Of a stretch of DNA of 64,000 bases, positions 7,492 through 16,491 are shown piece by piece; position 1 is the first letter of the stretch, and each line of letters opens with the position of its first letter. The DNA is from Oscillospiraceae bacterium (GTDB taxonomy: Bacteria; Bacillota; Clostridia; Oscillospirales; Acutalibacteraceae). The notes below the pieces were generated by a model, which was not told the origin of the DNA, made no database searches, and worked only from the letters and a program-made list of their open reading frames with translations. The stretch covers positions 1-64,000 of the forward strand of contig SVPG01000008.1 of assembly GCA_015065975.1 (NCBI GenBank). Direction: 5' to 3'. The position numbers and the translations under genes were made by a program.

Positions 7492-8856
7492 TCAGAGAGC
7501 CTCGGCGGCCTCTCTGACCGTGCGCACACCCACAAGCTCTATACCGAGTTCCTTAGCCGCAGCTTCACAGTCTTTTGCATTATGTGCGGGGAGAATACAT
7601 CTTGTAAGACCCAGTCGCGCAGCCTCACGCACACGCTGCTGAGCTCCCGTTACGGCACGGACTTCACCCGCAAGACCGACCTCACCGAAAGCGGCTATGC
7701 CGCCGTCGACATTCACATCGGTCAGGCTGCTGATAAGCGCCAGAGCGACAGGAAGGTCGGCTGCAGGTTCATCGAGCTTGAGTCCGCCTACAACATTGAC
7801 ATAAGCATCGACCTTTGAAAAGAAGTATCCCGCTCTCTTTTCAAGCACCGCAAGAAGCATCGACACCCTTCTGCTGTCAAATCCGACCGACATACGCAGA
7901 GGGTTATTATAATAAGATGCCGCGGCAAGCGCCTGAACCTCGGACAGGATCGGACGTGTTCCCTCAATCACGCAGGCAACACAGGTGCCCGGCACATTGA
8001 CAGGTCGTCCGGAAAGAAGCATCATCGACGGGTTTTCAACCTCGTTGAGTCCGTCTCTTCCCATCTCAAAAACACCGATTTCGTTTGTTGAACCGAAACG
8101 ATTCTTTGCCGCACGAAGGATTCTGTAGGACAAATTCCTGTCGCCCTCAAAATAGAGAACCGCATCGACTATATGCTCAAGCACCTTGGGACCTGCAATA
8201 TTGCCGTCCTTATTGACGTGACCGACGAGGAAAACAGGTATCTCCATACTCTTTGCCACATACATGAGCGCATTGGTACATTCTCTTATCTGCACTATGC
8301 TTCCCGGTGACGACGACAGTCCGCTGAGGTTCATCGTCTGTATGGAATCTATTATGACAAGATCGGGACTCTGTTTGCGTATGCAGTTTATCACGGCTTC
8401 GCAGTCGGTCTCCGAAAGGACGAGAAGGTTATCGCTCGTAACACCGAGACGCTGTGCACGGAGTCTGAGCTGTCTGCCCGATTCCTCACCCGACACGTAA
8501 AGTATTCTGAGCTTTTTTCCGAGATGCTCGCATATCTGAAGCAGCAAGGTCGATTTACCTATTCCCGGGTCACCGCCGAGCAGCACAAGCGAGCCTTTTA
8601 CTATTCCTCCGCCGAGGACGCGGTTGAGCTCAGACAGACCCGTATCATAACGCAGCTCATCGGAAAGATCGATATCCGCAAGCTTTTTCGGCTGTGACGA
8701 CATCACAGATGCCGACACGGCACTTGCCGACGGGGCACTGCTTCTGACCGTTTCGGTAAGGCTGTTCCATTCTCCGCAGGAGGGACATTTTCCGAGCCAT
8801 TTGCCCGTCTCGTAACCGCATTGCGAGCAGACAAATATATTAGTATTCTTTGACAT
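7492..8856 (-). CDS. radA: DNA repair protein RadA
   Basis: This 454-residue branch-migration helicase acts in homologous recombination. It shows an N-terminal four-cysteine zinc finger (CSQCGYETGKWLGKCPSC, residues 10-27), a RecA-like ATPase with Walker A GGDPGIGKSTLL, and the RadA-specific KNRFGSTNEIG motif. A C-terminal Lon-protease-like domain with the family stretch VDAYVNVVGGLKLDEPAADL follows. The ATG at 8856 is preceded by AAAGGA about 9 nt away. cwlD lies upstream and a strong terminator downstream. Confidence 0.96.
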   Translation of the reverse strand: MSKNTNIFVCSQCGYETGKWLGKCPSCGEWNSLTETVRSSAPSASAVSASVMSSQPKKLADIDLSDELRYDTGLSELNRVLGGGIVKGSLVLLGGDPGIGKSTLLLQICEHLGKKLRILYVSGEESGRQLRLRAQRLGVTSDNLLVLSETDCEAVINCIRKQSPDLVIIDSIQTMNLSGLSSSPGSIVQIRECTNALMYVAKSMEIPVFLVGHVNKDGNIAGPKVLEHIVDAVLYFEGDRNLSYRILRAAKNRFGSTNEIGVFEMGRDGLNEVENPSMMLLSGRPVNVPGTCVACVIEGTRPILSEVQALAAASYYNNPLRMSVGFDSRRVSMLLAVLEKRAGYFFSKVDAYVNVVGGLKLDEPAADLPVALALISSLTDVNVDGGIAAFGEVGLAGEVRAVTGAQQRVREAARLGLTRCILPAHNAKDCEAAAKELGIELVGVRTVREAAEAL

Positions 8857-8891
8857 TCCCTGATTTCCTTTCACCTGAACAGTTTATAGTC

Positions 8892-9605
8892 TCAGGATTT
8901 ATCGGCAAGATATTTCATCAGTCCCGAATATATGGAATACACTATTTTATCCTGATGCTGCTGCGTATTGAGCAAGGCTTCCTCCTCGCTGTTTGAGAGA
9001 AAACCGCATTCCGCAAGTATTGCGGTGTTTTCAGCATAATAGAACAAAAATAGATTCTTGCCTGCCGATTTTATTTCCTTGTCTTTACTTTGAATATTTG
9101 AATTGAATTCATTCTGAATATATTGCGCAAGCACCTGACTTTCGGGATCGTTCGGCGAGAAAAAGACCTGCGCTCCCGTTACCAAATGATTGTCGAGCGT
9201 GTTCTGATGGATACTTACAAGTATTGAATCGGGATAAAGCTCGGTCATGGCGAGCCTGTTTTTAAGATCGCTTACCTTCTTTTCCCGTATGGTATCCGCG
9301 CCGCTGCTGTGAATCGATATATCGGTATCGCGGGTCATTATCACGGTAAAGCCAGCCTGAGACAGCACGTCTCTTAGCCGCAGGGCGATCTGAAGATTTA
9401 TATCCTTCTCGACCGTTCCGCCGACGCCGACAGCTCCGCCGTCAACACCGCCATGACCGGGATCAATGATTATTATCGGTCGCTCGTTCACGCCGACTGA
9501 GCCCGTCTGTTTTTCCGCCTCCGACGGCACGCTTATCACCAGCGCCGCGATCAGAACCATCGCAGTCACGACTATCCAAAGATGCTTTTTTGTTATTCTC
9601 AGCAT
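8892..9605 (-). CDS. cwlD: N-acetylmuramoyl-L-alanine amidase, CwlD-like
   Basis: This 237-residue enzyme has an N-terminal membrane anchor or signal (about 9-27) and an Amidase_3 domain. The zinc and catalytic residues lie in DPGHGGVDGGA (48-58), VEKDINLQIA, SIHQNT and AECGFLSN. In spore formers a single-domain amidase of this size is usually CwlD, which makes muramic-delta-lactam in the spore cortex; the assignment to CwlD rather than a vegetative amidase is inference. Its ribosome site (GAGGAGGG) is buried in a hairpin described separately. It follows recN. Confidence 0.85.
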   Translation of the reverse strand: MLRITKKHLWIVVTAMVLIAALVISVPSEAEKQTGSVGVNERPIIIIDPGHGGVDGGAVGVGGTVEKDINLQIALRLRDVLSQAGFTVIMTRDTDISIHSSGADTIREKKVSDLKNRLAMTELYPDSILVSIHQNTLDNHLVTGAQVFFSPNDPESQVLAQYIQNEFNSNIQSKDKEIKSAGKNLFLFYYAENTAILAECGFLSNSEEEALLNTQQHQDKIVYSIYSGLMKYLADKS

Positions 9606-9613
9606 TGCAAAAC

Positions 9614-9650
9614 CCTCCTCTTTTCTCTGAATTCTATGGAAAAGAGGAGG
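9614..9650 (-). promoter_or_regulatory. hairpin sequestering the cwlD ribosome site
   Basis: CCTCCTCTTTT (minus strand, 9650-9640) pairs perfectly with AAAAGAGGAGG (9624-9614), an 11-bp stem whose 3' arm is the cwlD Shine-Dalgarno sequence. It begins 12 nt after the recN stop codon. A short GGGTTTTG follows, so weak termination is an alternative reading. Confidence 0.6.
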
Positions 9651-9661
9651 TGTTTATGACA

Positions 9662-11338
9662 TCAATTATCCGCTTTTTTACCTCTCGAAATATCGAGCAG
9701 TTCCTGCGCCGAAAGCAGCATCGCTTCGGTCAGGCTTCCGCCGCCGTTTATTCTCGCAAGCTCACGGACACGTCCTTCTCTTTCGAGCGAGGTGACATTT
9801 GTACAGGTGCGTCCGTTTTCAATATTCTTCTCGATATACAGATGATTATCTGCACATGCGGCTATCTGAGCCAGATGTGTAACGCAGATAAGCTGACGGC
9901 TGCGGGAGGTCTCGAGCAGCTTCTCTCCGACCTTCTGCGCCGCTCTGCCGCTTATTCCTGTATCTATCTCGTCGAATATGAGTGTATCTATATCGTCCTT
10001 TTCGGAGAGGACGTTCTTTATCGCAAGCATTATTCTGCTCAGCTCGCCACCCGACGCAACCTTGACCAACGGTCGAGGCGCTTCACCAGGGTTGACCGAG
10101 ATAAGGAATTCCGCTTTGTCGACGCCGTCCGACGACAGCTCCTTCTCTTCAAAGAATGCCGAAAGAGAAACATACGGCATATCGAGATAACTCAGTTCCC
10201 GACCGACACGGTCACAGAAATCCTGCGCCGCCTTCTGTCTCTGCAGAGAAAGCTTTTTTGCAGCCGCAAGAGCCGCCTCGAGCGCTTTGTCACGCTTTTC
10301 CTCGAGCATGACATTATGCTCTTCAAAATTCTCGAGATCGGAAAGCTCCTGTTTTGCTTTTCGGAGGAAACGAAGCGCCGCCTCCTCACTGCCGTATTTC
10401 TTGACTATTTTTTTAAGCAGCTCTATCCTGTTCTCAATCTCTTCAAGCGCCGAAGGATCATATTCCATATTGTATGACATTTCATGCAGCTCGGACGCCG
10501 CATCCTTCAGCTCATAGAGAATGTTGAGAAATCTTTTTGATATCGGGAGTATCTGAGGATAGAGGTCCTCCATATCACAGAGAATCTCCGACGCCGTTGC
10601 GATCTCTCCGACGCCGCCCGAGCTGTTCTCGTCGCCGTAAAGGCAGGCATCGGCCTCACACAGTCCGTTTGCGATCCTCTCAAAATTCTGATACATTCTG
10701 CGCTTATCGAGGAGCTGTGCAAGCTCGCCGACAGACAGGTCTGCATCCTCGATCTCAGCAACACGGTAGTTGAGCAGGTCGACTCTTCTCTGTTTTGTCG
10801 AGACGTCTATGCAGAATTTTGAAAACTCCTCCTGAGCCTGTGTATATTCACCGTAAAGCGCGGAAAACTCCTCGATCAGCCCACCGTCCGTCATGAGATC
10901 GATATATCTCAGATGAGACGCCTGATCGAGCAGAGCCTGATTGTCGTGCTGACCGTGAATATTGATAAGCTTGCTGCCGAGCTCCCTGAGGATCGAGCCG
11001 CTCGTCGGTCTGCCGTTTATACGGAATCCTCCGCGCCCCGTAAGACTCAGCTCCCTCGAGAGCATAAGAACTCCGTCTTCAGTTTCAATGCCGAGTCCTT
11101 CGAGCATATCCGTTACCGATTTGCCGATATCGGTAAACTCGGCGGTGACACACGCCGTCTGTTCCCCTGTTCTTATCAGGTCACGGCTTGTTCTCTCACC
11201 CAGCACCGCACTGATGGAGTCGAGCAGGATCGATTTACCCGCACCCGTTTCGCCCGTGAGGACATTGAGTCCTTTCGAAAACTCAATCTCGACACGTTCT
11301 ATGACAGCTATATTTTCAATATAAAGCTTTGAAAGCAT
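9662..11338 (-). CDS. recN: DNA repair protein RecN
   Basis: This 558-residue SMC-like ATPase acts in double-strand break repair. It has Walker A GETGAGKS at residues 30-37, long coiled-coil arms (about 150-350), the ABC signature KVASGGELSRIMLAIKN and Walker B TLIFDEIDTGISG near residue 470. The family's typical length is 550-560. It stands directly after argR, an arrangement (argR-recN) widely conserved in Bacillota. The ATG follows GGTGG by 6 nt. Confidence 0.97.
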   Translation of the reverse strand: MLSKLYIENIAVIERVEIEFSKGLNVLTGETGAGKSILLDSISAVLGERTSRDLIRTGEQTACVTAEFTDIGKSVTDMLEGLGIETEDGVLMLSRELSLTGRGGFRINGRPTSGSILRELGSKLINIHGQHDNQALLDQASHLRYIDLMTDGGLIEEFSALYGEYTQAQEEFSKFCIDVSTKQRRVDLLNYRVAEIEDADLSVGELAQLLDKRRMYQNFERIANGLCEADACLYGDENSSGGVGEIATASEILCDMEDLYPQILPISKRFLNILYELKDAASELHEMSYNMEYDPSALEEIENRIELLKKIVKKYGSEEAALRFLRKAKQELSDLENFEEHNVMLEEKRDKALEAALAAAKKLSLQRQKAAQDFCDRVGRELSYLDMPYVSLSAFFEEKELSSDGVDKAEFLISVNPGEAPRPLVKVASGGELSRIMLAIKNVLSEKDDIDTLIFDEIDTGISGRAAQKVGEKLLETSRSRQLICVTHLAQIAACADNHLYIEKNIENGRTCTNVTSLEREGRVRELARINGGGSLTEAMLLSAQELLDISRGKKADN

Positions 11339-11356
11339 AAATTACCACCGATAAGA

Positions 11357-11830
11357 TCAGTTAATCTGATTACTGTTTGAGAAAAGCTTTCTGAATTCGC
11401 CGACAAGCGTTGCTGCCGCATTCTCGGTTCTGCAAAGGATGAAGATGGTATCTTCACCTGCAATCGTTCCGACAATGCCGTCCCACTGCATGGTATCGAT
11501 AGCTGCACAGACAGCCTGAGCGGTACCTGTTCCGAAATGGCATTTTACGCAAACGGTATTCATCGCATAATCGACCGATGCAACGGAATTTATAAACAGC
11601 GAGAAAAACTGCGACGAAGTCGCGGGAGCATCCGCCTTTGCCGAAACATATTTATATTTCCCGTTATGGTCGAGAGTTTTTACAAGTCTCAGTTCCTTTA
11701 TATCACGCGATATTGTCGCCTGAGTCACGTTGTATCCGCTCTCGCACAGATATCTGAGCAGGTCCTCCTGAGTCTCTATATCCTTCTCCTGAATAAGCTC
11801 GAGTATCTTACACTGTCTTCGTGTTTTCAA
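11357..11830 (-). CDS. argR: arginine repressor ArgR
   Basis: This 157-residue winged-helix repressor senses arginine as a hexamer. The N-terminal domain KTRRQCKILELIQEKDIETQEDLLRYLCESGYNVTQATISRDIKELRLVK carries the SR-type recognition helix (ATISRDIKEL). The C-terminal domain has the arginine-binding GTGTAQAVCAAID and GTIAGEDTIFIL. I place the start at the TTG at 11830, nine bases after AAAGG and matching the family N-terminus; an ATG at 11836 lies too near the site. It overlaps the end of nadK. Confidence 0.93.
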   Translation of the reverse strand: MKTRRQCKILELIQEKDIETQEDLLRYLCESGYNVTQATISRDIKELRLVKTLDHNGKYKYVSAKADAPATSSQFFSLFINSVASVDYAMNTVCVKCHFGTGTAQAVCAAIDTMQWDGIVGTIAGEDTIFILCRTENAAATLVGEFRKLFSNSNQIN

Positions 11831-12734
11831 GGTCATCAACCTTTCTGTTGTTATTTATAATTTTCTGCTGAATAACTTCGGAAAAGCCCAAATCTTTTAT
11901 CTTTATGAAATCAGCCGTTATCCCCGAACGGCATATATGCACCGTCTCGCCGTTATTGAGCGGATATACCTTCTCGCCGTCCACCGTCAGAAAAACCTCG
12001 CTCGCAGGTCCGCTGCTGAAATTCCGCTGACGTGCGGTAACATCAAGCTCCGCATCTGCGGAAAAGATTATCGGTCTGTTCATAAGCGAATGGGGGCATA
12101 TCGGTGTAAGCTCGATACAGCTCACCGAAGGGTCGATCACCGGTCCGCCCGCAGAAAGTGCATATGCGGTCGAGCCCGTAGGTGTTGAGAAAACTATACC
12201 GTCCGCCCTGTAATTCATTTTGCTGCAGCCGTTGATAACTATATCGATATCGACGATCCTCGACGCCGATCCCCTCGAAACAACAGCATCGTTTATGCAG
12301 CTGCATCTGTCGATCAGCCTGCCCTCGCAGTCGCTCACGGAAATCTCAAGCATCATTCGCTTTTCGATATGATAGTCGCCGCGAAGCAGTGCCGCCGCTC
12401 TGTCAAGCTCGGTCGGCTCGAGATTTGCATTGAACCCGAGTCTGCCGACGTTTACTCCGAGCAGGGGTTTACCCGCCTGAGCCGCGTGCTTTGCCGCATG
12501 TATTATCGTTCCGTCTCCTCCCATCGCAATGATGGAATCGCACATCTTAAGAAGCTCGGAAAAATCGTCGCCGAAATATGCATTATCATATTTTCCGAAG
12601 GCTTCACGATATCTTGAATGAAACATAAGTCTGCACTCACTGTTTTCAAACACCGAGAAAAGACGCTCAACACAGGTATAAGTTTTCGGCTTGTCCGTGT
12701 TGGGCATTATAAGAAGCTTATATATGGCTCTCAC
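11808..12734 (-). CDS. nadK: NAD kinase
   Basis: This 308-residue ATP-NAD kinase makes NADP. The GGDGTIIHAAK motif lies at about residues 72-82, and the second conserved block GIVFSTPTGSTAYALSAGGPVIDP at about 180-205 binds the substrates. The NE(D) motif appears as NDAVVSRG. The GTG start at 12734 overlaps the tlyA stop by 4 nt, so it is translationally coupled. It is part of the tlyA-nadK-argR-recN operon typical of Bacillota. Confidence 0.95.
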   Translation of the reverse strand: MRAIYKLLIMPNTDKPKTYTCVERLFSVFENSECRLMFHSRYREAFGKYDNAYFGDDFSELLKMCDSIIAMGGDGTIIHAAKHAAQAGKPLLGVNVGRLGFNANLEPTELDRAAALLRGDYHIEKRMMLEISVSDCEGRLIDRCSCINDAVVSRGSASRIVDIDIVINGCSKMNYRADGIVFSTPTGSTAYALSAGGPVIDPSVSCIELTPICPHSLMNRPIIFSADAELDVTARQRNFSSGPASEVFLTVDGEKVYPLNNGETVHICRSGITADFIKIKDLGFSEVIQQKIINNNRKVDDLENTKTV

Positions 12735-13537
12735 CCCAATTCATCATGCGATTTCTTTACAAGATCGGGAACCGATATCTGTGTGAAGTCCTTCGGTTCT
12801 TCGGATTTTTTCGCATATGCGAGATATTCAATGTTTCCTTCCGGACCCTTTACGGGAGAATAATCAAGACCGAGAAGATCAAATCCGTTTTCGAGAAGGA
12901 AGTTCTTTATCTTTTCTATGACGGCTATATGTACGGCCGGATCCCTTACGACACCCTTTTTGCCGACATTCTCTCTGCCCGCTTCAAACTGCGGTTTTAT
13001 AAGACACACAAGCTCTCCGTTATCCTTGAGGAGCTCACGGATCGCGGGAACGACCAGAGTCAGCGATATGAAAGAAACGTCGATACTGCAGAAATCGGCC
13101 TGCTCGCCGATATCCTCGGGTTTGACATATCTGATATTGGTACGTTCCATGCTGACAACGCGCTCGTCCGTGCGAAGCTTCCACGCGAGATCGCCGTATC
13201 CGACATCTATCGCAAAGACCTTTGCCGCTCCGTTCTGCAGCATACAATCGGTAAATCCGCCTGTGGAAGAGCCTGCATCTATGCACACCCGACCCTCAAG
13301 CACGGGCGAAAAGACATTGACCGCCTTTTCGAGCTTGAGACCTCCTCTGCTGACATAGCGCAGCGTTTCGCCGCGCAGCTCGATTTTATCGGTATCGGAA
13401 ACCTGAGTACCGGGTTTGTCCGATTTCTGATTGTTGACATATACCTGTCCTGCCATGATCGCCGTTTTTGCACGTTCTCTGCTTTCGGTCAGACCCGCTT
13501 CAAAAACAGCTATATCTAGTCTTTTCTTATTTGCCAT
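12731..13537 (-). CDS. tlyA: TlyA-family rRNA 2'-O-methyltransferase
   Basis: This 268-residue protein has an N-terminal S4 RNA-binding domain (KKRLDIAVFEAGLTESRERAKTAIMAGQVYVN, about 3-60) and a C-terminal FtsJ-like methyltransferase domain. The SAM-binding sequence is CIDAGSSTGGFTDCMLQNGA, with the catalytic-lysine region further on. TlyA methylates 16S and 23S rRNA in Mycobacterium; many homologues are misnamed haemolysins. Its start lies 11 nt inside the 3' end of dxs. Confidence 0.94.
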   Translation of the reverse strand: MANKKRLDIAVFEAGLTESRERAKTAIMAGQVYVNNQKSDKPGTQVSDTDKIELRGETLRYVSRGGLKLEKAVNVFSPVLEGRVCIDAGSSTGGFTDCMLQNGAAKVFAIDVGYGDLAWKLRTDERVVSMERTNIRYVKPEDIGEQADFCSIDVSFISLTLVVPAIRELLKDNGELVCLIKPQFEAGRENVGKKGVVRDPAVHIAVIEKIKNFLLENGFDLLGLDYSPVKGPEGNIEYLAYAKKSEEPKDFTQISVPDLVKKSHDELG

Positions 13538-15395
13538 TTTTTAACTCCGTTTCCACTGCATCTGCCATTTTTTCCGCACTGAGCCCGAGCGACGCAAGCG
13601 AACTTGCGACCGAGGCCTGCGGAACAAATGTATCGTCAATCGCTCTGACGCGATATATTCCGCCAAATCCGTGCTGATGCAGTCCCTGCGAGAAGCTGCA
13701 GCAGATTCCCCCCTGCAGAATTCCCTCTTCAAAGAAATATACAAGCTGTGAAGCCTTTGCCGCTTCATAGCATTTTGGGTCTATCGGACGCACTCTGTTG
13801 AGCTTGAGCAGCGCGCATGAAATTCCCTTCTCGCGCAGCAGCTCACAAGCTTTTGCTGCATTTGCCGAGATCCTTCCGTAGGTTACGAGAAGAGCCTGCG
13901 CTCCCTTTTCACCTATGAAATCAAAGGCTTCAAAGGACGGTACGAAATCATCGCCAAGAGAGCATTCTCCGCCTCGAGGATATCTCACCACAGCGACTCC
14001 CGACTCGTTTACCGCACGCTTTGTAAACTCGCTCAGTTCAGAAAAAAGCGCGGGTGTGTATATGCTGACTCCCGGCACGGAATTGAACATGGCACAGTCG
14101 AATATACCCTGATGGGTTTCGCCGTCCTCACCGACTATTCCCGCCCTGTCGACAGCTATCGTGACATTGAGCCCCGCAATCGCGGCATCGTGTATTATCT
14201 GGTCATAGCTTCGCTGAATAAAGCTCGAATAGACTGCAAAAACGGGGTTCATTCCGCCTGCCGCAAGACCGCCGCAGAATGTGACAGCGTGCTGTTCCGC
14301 TATACCGCAGTCAAAGAATCTGTCGTTGAATTTAAGAGAAAAATCATTGAGACCCGTTCCCGCCTTCATCGCCGCGGTAACCGCGCACAGCTTCGGATCG
14401 CTCTCTGCCAGCTCGCACATGGTTCGTCCGAACACATCGGAATAGGAATCGCCCGATATCTTCGGCTCACCCGTTTCGATATCGAATCCTCCGACACCGT
14501 GGAAAACGCGCGGATGCTTCTCCGCAAAGGGATAGCCCTTGCCCTTATGCGTACAGGCATGAATTATCACGGGGCGGTTGAGCGTCTTTGCCAGCGAAAG
14601 TGTCTGCTCGAGCAGCTTCTGGTTATGACCGTCAACCGGTCCGAGATATGCAAATCCCATATTTTCAAAAAGCGTGCTTTTATATATCGCGTTCTTGAGC
14701 GCTCTTTTCGAACGGAACATCGCGCCCCTGAGTTTTTTCCCGACAAGAGGGATCGAACCCGAAAACTTTGCCAGTCGGTTCTTGAATCTGACATACGAGG
14801 TCTTGCTTCGCATAACGGCAAGATATCTCGCCACGGCTCCGACATTTTTCGATATGGACATTTTGTTGTCGTTGAGCACAACAATAAAATTCTTGAGCTC
14901 ACGCCCTGCATTGTTGAGTCCTTCATAGGCAAGTCCGCCCGTCAGGGCTCCGTCACCGATAACTGCGATAACAAAGCCTTCCTCCCCACTCAGAGCCTTC
15001 GCCTTTGCAAGTCCGCAGGCGACCGATATCGAGGTGCTGCTGTGACCGCAGATAACCGGGTCATGAACACTCTCTGTCGGTTTCGGGAATCCCGAAAGTC
15101 CGCCCTCGGTACGCACCGACGCAAATTCTCCGCCTCTGCCTGTCAGAAGCTTATGGGTATAGCACTGATGTCCCACATCAAAAACGATCTTGTCCTTCGG
15201 GGAATCAAACACTCTGTGCAGAGCAACTGTAAGCTCCACCACGCCGAGGTTTGAGGCAAGATGACCGCCGTTTTTTGCGGTAACACTTATAAGCCGCTCT
15301 CTGATCTGCGAACAAAGAACAGCCGTATCATCGTATGACAGCCCTTTTATATCTTCGGGGCTGCAGATACTGTCAAGCAGCATTGTTTCAGGCAC
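13527..15395 (-). CDS. dxs: 1-deoxy-D-xylulose-5-phosphate synthase
   Basis: This 622-residue thiamine-diphosphate enzyme joins pyruvate and glyceraldehyde-3-phosphate in the first step of the MEP isoprenoid pathway. It shows the TPP-binding GDGALTGGLAYEGLNNAG followed by NDNKMSIS (near residues 145-180), and the transketolase pyrimidine-binding domain with FDCGIAEQHAVTFCGGLA near 370. The GTG start at 15395 lies 8 nt after GGAGGG. ispA, the prenyl synthase, is the preceding gene in the same operon, so substrate supply and use are coexpressed. Confidence 0.96.
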   Translation of the reverse strand: MPETMLLDSICSPEDIKGLSYDDTAVLCSQIRERLISVTAKNGGHLASNLGVVELTVALHRVFDSPKDKIVFDVGHQCYTHKLLTGRGGEFASVRTEGGLSGFPKPTESVHDPVICGHSSTSISVACGLAKAKALSGEEGFVIAVIGDGALTGGLAYEGLNNAGRELKNFIVVLNDNKMSISKNVGAVARYLAVMRSKTSYVRFKNRLAKFSGSIPLVGKKLRGAMFRSKRALKNAIYKSTLFENMGFAYLGPVDGHNQKLLEQTLSLAKTLNRPVIIHACTHKGKGYPFAEKHPRVFHGVGGFDIETGEPKISGDSYSDVFGRTMCELAESDPKLCAVTAAMKAGTGLNDFSLKFNDRFFDCGIAEQHAVTFCGGLAAGGMNPVFAVYSSFIQRSYDQIIHDAAIAGLNVTIAVDRAGIVGEDGETHQGIFDCAMFNSVPGVSIYTPALFSELSEFTKRAVNESGVAVVRYPRGGECSLGDDFVPSFEAFDFIGEKGAQALLVTYGRISANAAKACELLREKGISCALLKLNRVRPIDPKCYEAAKASQLVYFFEEGILQGGICCSFSQGLHQHGFGGIYRVRAIDDTFVPQASVASSLASLGLSAEKMADAVETELKNGK

Positions 15396-15408
15396 GGTAC
15401 GCGCCCTC

Positions 15409-16272
15409 CTAACTTATACGATAGAGAAGCTTCTGCGCAAAATCCTTGAGGAACTCGCATTCGCCGCCGAGAACATCAAGGGCCGCTGTCGCTTCCTGAG
15501 TGTATCTGCGTGCCTCAGCCGAGGCTCCTTCAATTCCCATCAGGGAAACATATGTGGATTTATTATTCCCGGCATCGCTCTCAACAGGCTTGCCAAGTAT
15601 TGCTTCATCACCCGTAACATCGAGGATATCATCGACTATCTGGAACGCCATTCCGACACCCGACGCATATTTTCTCGCAGCGGAAAGTGCAGCTTCATCT
15701 GCATCTGCACAGATACAGCCGAGCACGCATGCAGCCTCTATCAGAGCGCAGGTCTTTCCCGCATCGAGCACACGCAGAGTTTCAATCGGAACGCTCTTGC
15801 CCTCACTGTCGAGATCAATGACCTGACCGCCGACCATGCCTGCCGCACCGCTGAGCCTTGCAAGCTCTGCCGCTGCAGCAGCTATCTTATCGGCACTGAC
15901 CGTTTTGCACTGAGCAATTGTTCCGAAAGCAAGCGTAAGCAGTGCATCGCCCGCAAGAAGCGCGACAGCCTCACCGTACACCTTATGACACGAAGGTTTT
16001 CCCCTTCTCATATCGTCATCGTCCATACAGGGAAGATCGTCATGAATAAGCGAGTATGTATGAACCATCTCAACCGCGCAGGCGAAATCAAGCGCTGATT
16101 CAGCATCTCCTCCGAGTGCCTCGCAGAAAGACAGCGTAAACACAGGGCGGACTCTTTTACCCGCATCGAGAAGCGAATAGCGCATCGCATCGCAGACGGT
16201 CGGATGAAGAGCTCCGCACGATGCCGTCAGCTCGTCCAGTCTGTTTTCTATCATCTGTAATTTATTGTTCAT
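15409..16272 (-). CDS. ispA: polyprenyl (farnesyl) diphosphate synthase
   Basis: This 287-residue trans-prenyltransferase condenses isopentenyl diphosphate with allylic substrates. The first Asp-rich motif is DDLPCMDDDDMRRG and the second is DDILDVTGDE. GKRVRPVFTL lies near residue 40. Two small residues ahead of the first motif fit a short-chain, probably C15, product; this is inference. The ATG at 16272 shares a base with the xseB stop; a GTG one codon earlier is also possible. Confidence 0.94.
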   Translation of the reverse strand: MNNKLQMIENRLDELTASCGALHPTVCDAMRYSLLDAGKRVRPVFTLSFCEALGGDAESALDFACAVEMVHTYSLIHDDLPCMDDDDMRRGKPSCHKVYGEAVALLAGDALLTLAFGTIAQCKTVSADKIAAAAAELARLSGAAGMVGGQVIDLDSEGKSVPIETLRVLDAGKTCALIEAACVLGCICADADEAALSAARKYASGVGMAFQIVDDILDVTGDEAILGKPVESDAGNNKSTYVSLMGIEGASAEARRYTQEATAALDVLGGECEFLKDFAQKLLYRIS

Positions 16273-16475
16273 CACTGTGCGTCCTCCGTATTGTTATCAA
16301 GCTCGCTGAGTTTTATCTTTGCGCTCTCAAGCTTCTGCGAACAGAAAGCCGCGAGCTTCGAGCTCTCTTCATAAAGCTTGAGCGACTGATCGAGCGTAAG
16401 CTCACCCGATTCAAGCTGTGCCGCTATCTCTTCAAGACGCGAAAGCGCACCTTCAAATGTCTTTTTTTCTGCCAT
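16272..16475 (-). CDS. xseB: exodeoxyribonuclease VII small subunit
   Basis: This 67-residue protein reads KTFEGALSRLEEIAAQLESGELTLDQSLKLYEESSKLAAFCSQKLESAKIKL, the helical-hairpin signature of XseB. It binds XseA to form the exonuclease VII complex that degrades single-stranded DNA from both ends. The gene lies 16 nt after xseA and ahead of ispA, a standard Bacillota order. Confidence 0.95.
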   Translation of the reverse strand: MAEKKTFEGALSRLEEIAAQLESGELTLDQSLKLYEESSKLAAFCSQKLESAKIKLSELDNNTEDAQ

Positions 16476-16491
16476 TTATTTTTCCGTCCTT

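Noticed and set aside
7302-7535. A small gene after radA on the minus strand.
   Set aside because: No ribosome site, overlaps the radA end and its terminator, and the protein looks non-native.
14112-15254. A 380-residue open frame opposite dxs.
   Set aside because: Antisense shadow of a well-supported dxs.
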